Source: an uncultured Collinsella sp. (GTDB lineage Bacteria; Actinomycetota; Coriobacteriia; Coriobacteriales; Coriobacteriaceae). Taken from it: a stretch of DNA of 9,071 bases. The translations under genes were made by a program, and so were the position numbers. The stretch is from the NCBI GenBank assembly GCA_900554905.1, contig USJB01000039.1, positions 1 to 9,071 of the forward strand, in the 5' to 3' direction. Position 1 is the stretch's first letter. Each line of letters opens with the position of its first letter. Below are positions 7,195 through 9,071 of the stretch, in pieces. The notes beneath the pieces are model-generated. The model was not told where the DNA came from, did no database searches, and saw nothing but the letters and a program-made list of their open reading frames with translations.

Positions 7195-7431
7195 TCCAAC
7201 GGGACCCAAAATCATCAGCCCATCGACTTAAGGCTTATGAGTGGGGGCGCCGGCCAACGGGAAACCGGGCTGCCCCAAAGTCACCGCAGGCCGCGCCGCC
7301 GAAGGCCAGGCGCAAGGTTTTCGTAGATTCCGCACGAGCCGAAGAGCACTTAATGTGCTCTTCGTGCGAGCCAGGACCTGACCGAGCGAAACCCAAGCAG
7401 GCGGACACGCCGACGGGCAAGGGAGAGATAT
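7195..7431 (+). other. 237-base hairpin-rich intergenic region and valS leader
   Basis: No convincing gene or promoter is seen. Pairing elements, in order: GGGGC (7244-7248) plus CCGG (7250-7253) with CCGG (7265-7268) plus GCCCC (7272-7276); GCGCC-GCC (7293-7300) with GGC and GGCGC (7309-7313) around a GAA loop; a strong hairpin at 7331-7368; GGTTTTCG (7316-7323) with CGAAACC (7387-7393) enclosing that hairpin; and GGCG/CGCC (7400-7411) just before the valS ribosome site. A T-box is the usual valS leader control in Gram-positives, but its conserved GGTGGNACCGCG core is absent. The region may be a structured leader, a repeat element, or simply a 3' UTR plus 5' UTR. Confidence 0.5.
7331..7368 (+). 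other. Strong stem-loop upstream of valS
   Basis: GAAGAGCAC (7341-7349) pairs perfectly with GTGCTCTTC (7355-7363) around a TTAAT loop. After a 5-base bulge (GAGCC, 7336-7340) a further CGCAC (7331-7335) pairs with GTGCG (7364-7368). That makes 14 pairs in all. No T-run follows on either strand, so it is not a standard intrinsic terminator. It could be part of an RNA leader structure or of a repeated element. Confidence 0.6.
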
Positions 7432-9071
7432 ATGGAAGAGATGCCCAAGAACTACGATCCGTCGACCAACGAGCCGGCGATCCTGCAGAAGTGGCTCGAC
7501 GGCGGCTACTACAAGCGCCGTGAGGGCGTGGGCGACTGCACCGTCACCATTCCGCCTCCCAACGTTACCGGCAAGCTTCACATGGGTCACGCTACCGACG
7601 ACTCCATCCAGGACGCCATCATTCGTATGGCCCGCATGCGCGGCAAGTCCACGCGCTGGGTGCTCGGAACCGATCACGCCGGTATCGCCACGCAGACTAA
7701 GGTCGACAAGAAGCTCAAGAGCGAGGGCATCAGCCGCCTAGAGATCGGTCGCGATAAGTTTGTCGACGCCTGCTGGGACTGGACCCACGAGTACGGCGGC
7801 ATCATCGTCGAGCAGATCAAGCGCATGGGTTGCTCCGTCGACTTTGATAACGAGCGCTTCACCATGGACGAGGATTACGCACAGGCCGTGCGCAAGGTCT
7901 TCTGCGATTGGTACCACGACGGCCTGATTTACCGTGGCAAGCGTATCGTTAACTGGTGCCCCAACTGCACCACCGCCATCTCGGACGACGAGGCCGAGTA
8001 CAAGGACGAGAAGGGCCACCTGTGGCACCTGCGCTACCCGCTGACCGAGCCGGTCAACGGCCAGGACTACATCGTCGTCGCCACCACGCGCCCCGAGACC
8101 ATGCTCGGCGACACGGGCGTCGCCGTCTCCCCGAAGGATCCCGAGAAGGCCGCCTTTGTGGGTAAGACCGTCAAGCTCCCCATCGTCAACCGTGAGATCC
8201 CCATCTTTGAGGATTGGCATGTCGATGCCAACTTTGGCTCCGGCTTCGTCAAGGTCACCCCGGCCCACGACCCCAACGATTACGCTATGGGTCAGGCCCA
8301 CGACCTGCCGCAAATCAATATCTTCGATGAGCACGCGGTAGTCGTTGAGGGCTACGGCGAGTTCACGGGCATGAACCGCGACGAGTGCCGCGAAGCCGTC
8401 ATCAAGTGGTTCGAGGAGCACGACCTGCTCGATCACGTCGAGGACCTCGACCACTCCGTCATGCACTGCTACCGTTGCGACGCCGCGCTTGAGCCGTGGC
8501 TGTCTGAGCAGTGGTTCGTCGCCGTCGACAAACTCAAGGGACCGGCGCTCGACGCCGTCAACTCTGGCAAGGTCACCTTCCACCCCGCGCGTTGGACGCA
8601 GACCTACACCACCTGGATGGAGAACCTCAAGGACTGGTGTATCAGCCGCCAGCTGTGGTGGGGCCACCGCATTCCCGTGTTCTACTGCGAGGACTGCGGC
8701 TGGGAGGATGCCCTTACCGAGGACACCGACGTGTGCCCCAAGTGCGGCGGCCATCACGTGCATCAGGACGAGAACGTGCTGGACACCTGGTTCAGCTCGC
8801 AGCTGTGGACCTTCGCCACGCAGGGCTGGCCGCAAAAGCCGGAGCTGCTCGAGGGCCATCATCCCACGACGGCGCTCGTCACCGCGCGCGACATCATCGC
8901 GCTGTGGGTCGCCCGTATGGTCATGAGCTCGCTGTATTTCCTGGACGAGGTGCCGTTTAAGGACGTCGTCATCTACCCGACGATTCTGGCCAAGGACGGC
9001 AGCCGCATGTCCAAGTCCAAGGGCAACGGCGTTGACCCCATGGACCTCATTGGCATGTACGGCGCCGACGC
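7432..9071 (+). CDS. valS: Valyl-tRNA synthetase, C-terminus missing at window edge
   Basis: ValRS charges tRNA-Val with valine and hydrolyses mischarged Thr-tRNA-Val. 546 residues are visible, of perhaps 850-900. The class I HIGH motif is PPPNVTGKLHMGHA (HMGH 50-53). The CP1 editing domain shows TTRPETMLGD (from residue 218) and the FVKVTPAHDPNDYAMG stretch. DWCISRQLWWGHRIP leads back to the catalytic core, and the KMSKS loop is DGSRMSKSKGNGVDP (RMSKS 525-529). CxxC pairs at Cys176/179, 346/349, 419/422 and 435/438 suggest zinc binding. The core reads TARDIIALWVARM, where the common bacterial form has TGFDIIFFWVARM. This marks a variant ValRS lineage rather than the E. coli type. Start: ATG at 7432 with GGGAGAG (7421-7427) 4 bases upstream; the ATG three codons later is less well placed. 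The stretch upstream is hairpin-rich. Confidence 0.96.
   Translation, partial: MEEMPKNYDPSTNEPAILQKWLDGGYYKRREGVGDCTVTIPPPNVTGKLHMGHATDDSIQDAIIRMARMRGKSTRWVLGTDHAGIATQTKVDKKLKSEGISRLEIGRDKFVDACWDWTHEYGGIIVEQIKRMGCSVDFDNERFTMDEDYAQAVRKVFCDWYHDGLIYRGKRIVNWCPNCTTAISDDEAEYKDEKGHLWHLRYPLTEPVNGQDYIVVATTRPETMLGDTGVAVSPKDPEKAAFVGKTVKLPIVNREIPIFEDWHVDANFGSGFVKVTPAHDPNDYAMGQAHDLPQINIFDEHAVVVEGYGEFTGMNRDECREAVIKWFEEHDLLDHVEDLDHSVMHCYRCDAALEPWLSEQWFVAVDKLKGPALDAVNSGKVTFHPARWTQTYTTWMENLKDWCISRQLWWGHRIPVFYCEDCGWEDALTEDTDVCPKCGGHHVHQDENVLDTWFSSQLWTFATQGWPQKPELLEGHHPTTALVTARDIIALWVARMVMSSLYFLDEVPFKDVVIYPTILAKDGSRMSKSKGNGVDPMDLIGMYGAD

Noticed and set aside
7195..7431. A T-box riboswitch before valS
   Set aside because: The conserved GGTGGNACCGCG core and the AGTA-type box are not present, and no terminator with a T-run follows.
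7228..7677. Minus-strand open frames reaching into the valS leader (149 and 61 codons)
   Set aside because: The longer one begins inside valS. The shorter one starts with TTG and lacks a ribosome site. The leader is better explained by RNA or DNA structure.
7738..8862. A 374-codon minus-strand open frame opposite valS
   Set aside because: It lies wholly within an unmistakable ValRS and is Val/Leu/Asp-rich mirror coding, a common artefact in high-GC genomes.
1..9071. A defence island, mobile element, CRISPR array or secretion system
   Set aside because: All seven genes are transport, metabolic, repair or translation genes. No transposase, integrase, repeat-spacer pattern or toxin-antitoxin pair is visible.

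Overview
The window is GC-rich (roughly 60% by eye) and densely coded. It holds seven protein genes and no tRNA, rRNA, CRISPR array or insertion sequence that I could find. The gene content (FeoB, a SotB-type exporter, a gut-Clostridia-like GH13 enzyme, a family-6-type deaminated-base glycosylase, ValRS) and the GAG/CTG/GCC-dominated codon use fit an anaerobic gut Actinobacterium of the Coriobacteriia, with Collinsella the best guess. That assignment is inferred from style and was not tested by a search.

Layout. 1-1886 (+): ferrous iron permease FeoB, missing its N-terminus at the window edge. 1887-2006: GC-rich hairpin overlapping a good promoter. 2007-3203 (+): SotB-like MFS sugar exporter. 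3204-3356: a very long imperfect hairpin ending in a T-rich tail, then the start signals of the next gene. 3357-4733 (+): cytosolic GH13 alpha-glucan enzyme. 4737-5300 (+): hypoxanthine/uracil-DNA glycosylase, 3 bases after the GH13 stop and probably cotranscribed with it. 5302-5964 (-): uncharacterised Cys-containing protein with weak flavodoxin/FMN-reductase-like resemblance, its stop codon separated by one base from the glycosylase stop. 5965-6057: short divergent intergenic region. 6058-7194 (+): class I/II PLP aminotransferase whose last third switches codon style sharply. 7195-7431: gene-free stretch with several hairpins. 7432-9071 (+): valyl-tRNA synthetase, cut by the right edge.

The genes are mainly independent housekeeping or transport functions: iron uptake, sugar efflux, maltodextrin breakdown, repair of deaminated bases, amino-acid metabolism and translation. 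I see no defence island or other clearly new multi-gene system. The points most worth a second look lie in non-coding structure and composition: the hairpin-rich valS leader, the long palindrome after sotB, and the mosaic codon use in the aminotransferase.
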